DNA of 64,000 bases from Corynebacterium tapiri (GTDB lineage: Bacteria; Actinomycetota; Actinomycetes; Mycobacteriales; Mycobacteriaceae). The stretch's first letter is position 1. Every line of letters starts with the position of its first letter. The notes below the pieces were generated by a model. That model was not told the DNA's origin. It searched no databases and saw only the letters and a list, made by a program, of their open reading frames with translations. The stretch lies in contig NZ_VDHJ01000009.1 of NCBI RefSeq assembly GCF_006334925.1, positions 62,001-126,000 on the forward strand. The letters are read 5' to 3'. A program made the translations under genes and the position numbers. This document shows positions 63,286-64,000 of the stretch, one piece after another.

Positions 63286-64000
63286 GAGCGCACCACCTTC
63301 AAGTCGGAACCAGCGGCCAGGGCAATGGCGTGGAGGACGGCGTAGGCCTTGTGGAGTGTCTCGTCGGCCTCGGCCTGCGGATTGGAGTCGCGCACGACGC
63401 CGGCACCGGCCTGCACGGAGGCCACTCCCCCGCTGACGTAGGCCGAGCGAATAACGATGCAGTTATCCATTGTTCCGTCTCCGCTGACGTATCCGACGGC
63501 ACCGCCGTAGCTGCCTCGCCGCGTTCCTTCGAGCTCGCGGAGCAGCTCGCTGGCACGCAGCTTGGGTGCACCGGTCAGCGTGCCCATGTTCATGCAGGCG
63601 CGGTAGGCATCAAAGGCGTCGAGCCCATCGGCCAGGGTCGCGGTAACGCGGGAGACCAAATGCATGACGCGGGAGTAGCGATCCACCTGGAGAAGGTCGG
63701 CGACCGAGCGCGTACCCGGCTTGGCCACGCGGGCGAGGTCGTTGCGGGCGAGGTCGACAAGCATGGTGTGCTCGGCGATCTCCTTCGAATCCGTGCGCAA
63801 TTCGAGCTCGCGACGAATGTCTAACTCGTGGTTGATGGTGCCGTCTTCGTCGAGGCCGCGTGGTCGAGTGCCAGCGATCGGGTACAGCTGCAGTTGGCGT
63901 GTCTGGGGATCGTGCTTGAGGTTGGACTCCGGGGAGGCGCCGAAGAGCTCGTAGAGCTCGCCCTTCCGGTCGACGCCGCGCACGTAAAACATGTACGGGC
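63282..64000 (-). CDS. trpE: Anthranilate synthase component I, partial (C-terminal part)
   Basis: Only the last 239 codons are in the window; the reading frame continues past the right edge. Chorismate-binding motifs are visible: PYMFYVRG at the edge, [44 protein letters not shown] and the GGAVGYVS strand. It makes anthranilate from chorismate with ammonia from TrpG. The promoter, leader and feedback site of the operon lie outside the window. Confidence 0.95.
   Translation of the reverse strand, partial: PYMFYVRGVDRKGELYELFGASPESNLKHDPQTRQLQLYPIAGTRPRGLDEDGTINHELDIRRELELRTDSKEIAEHTMLVDLARNDLARVAKPGTRSVADLLQVDRYSRVMHLVSRVTATLADGLDAFDAYRACMNMGTLTGAPKLRASELLRELEGTRRGSYGGAVGYVSGDGTMDNCIVIRSAYVSGGVASVQAGAGVVRDSNPQAEADETLHKAYAVLHAIALAAGSDLKVVRS

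Noticed and set aside
1-64000. CRISPR arrays, insertion sequences, prophage, rRNA genes
   Set aside because: No spaced direct-repeat array, transposase, integrase, phage structural gene or rRNA sequence was seen.

Overview
The window is about 64 kb of a high-GC actinobacterial chromosome around the replication origin. Gene order and content point to the genus Corynebacterium: dnaA-dnaN-recF-dciA-gyrB ... gyrA-DUF3566-tRNA-Ile-tRNA-Ala on one side, rpmH-rnpA-yidD-yidC-rsmG-parA-parB on the other, the fhaA-fhaB-pstP-rodA-pbpA-pknA-pknB block, crgA, a murJ fused to a pseudokinase, cwlM, brnFE, GTG starts and TANNNT -10 boxes directly in front of leaderless starts. The species cannot be named from the sequence alone. 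The dnaA side is on the minus strand, so the usual map orientation is reversed.

Layout. 1-4.3 kb: the start of an OsmC-like gene, an SsuABC/NrtABC-type ABC transporter and two membrane proteins of unknown role, with tRNA-Leu(CAG) at 4.4 kb. 4.6-14.2 kb: an operon for Ser/Thr phospho-signalling and cell-wall growth (fhaA, fhaB, pstP, rodA, pbpA, pknA, pknB), then crgA. 14.2-14.6 kb: a dense DnaA-box cluster far from dnaA. 14.5-20.6 kb: rhomboid protease, ppiA, GT87 glycosyltransferase, metE and metF, all minus. 20.8-22.7 kb: a basic membrane-anchored coiled-coil protein, a small protein and two tRNAs. 22.7-34.6 kb: the gyrA-to-dnaA replication block, interrupted by a degenerate RHH/Fic-Doc pair and a flavin reductase under a McbR-like operator. 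32.4-35.4 kb: origin region, with DnaA boxes on both sides of dnaA. 35.4-41 kb: rpmH, rnpA, yidD, yidC, rsmG, parA, parB and an acetyltransferase-like gene. 41-53.3 kb: cwlM, trxA, trxB, sigM, the murJ fusion, a DUF6049 protein, a long NUDIX protein and pcnA. 53.4-57.9 kb: AlgH-family protein, brnFE, a hypothetical protein, a BASS-type transporter, an old yellow enzyme and a small Rieske lipoprotein. 58-64 kb: the trp operon, trpE (cut by the window edge), trpG, trpD, trpCF, trpB, trpA. Three ParB sites (parS) lie at 55.4, 56.4 and 60.7 kb.

How the genes work together. PknA/PknB, the phosphatase PstP, the FHA proteins, the MurJ-pseudokinase fusion, CwlM, RodA, PbpA and CrgA form the mycobacterial/corynebacterial circuit that couples phosphorylation to peptidoglycan synthesis and division. 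Its two halves lie on opposite sides of the origin. DnaA, DnaN, DciA, RecF, gyrase, ParA and ParB provide replication and segregation. A sulfur theme (ABC transporter, flavin reductase, metE, metF) is supported by three near-identical operator-like palindromes.

The most unusual signal is an 11-base motif, GCTTNTCGACG. I counted 29 copies, in genes and intergenic DNA and on both strands, where well under one is expected by chance. I do not recognise it as a described element.
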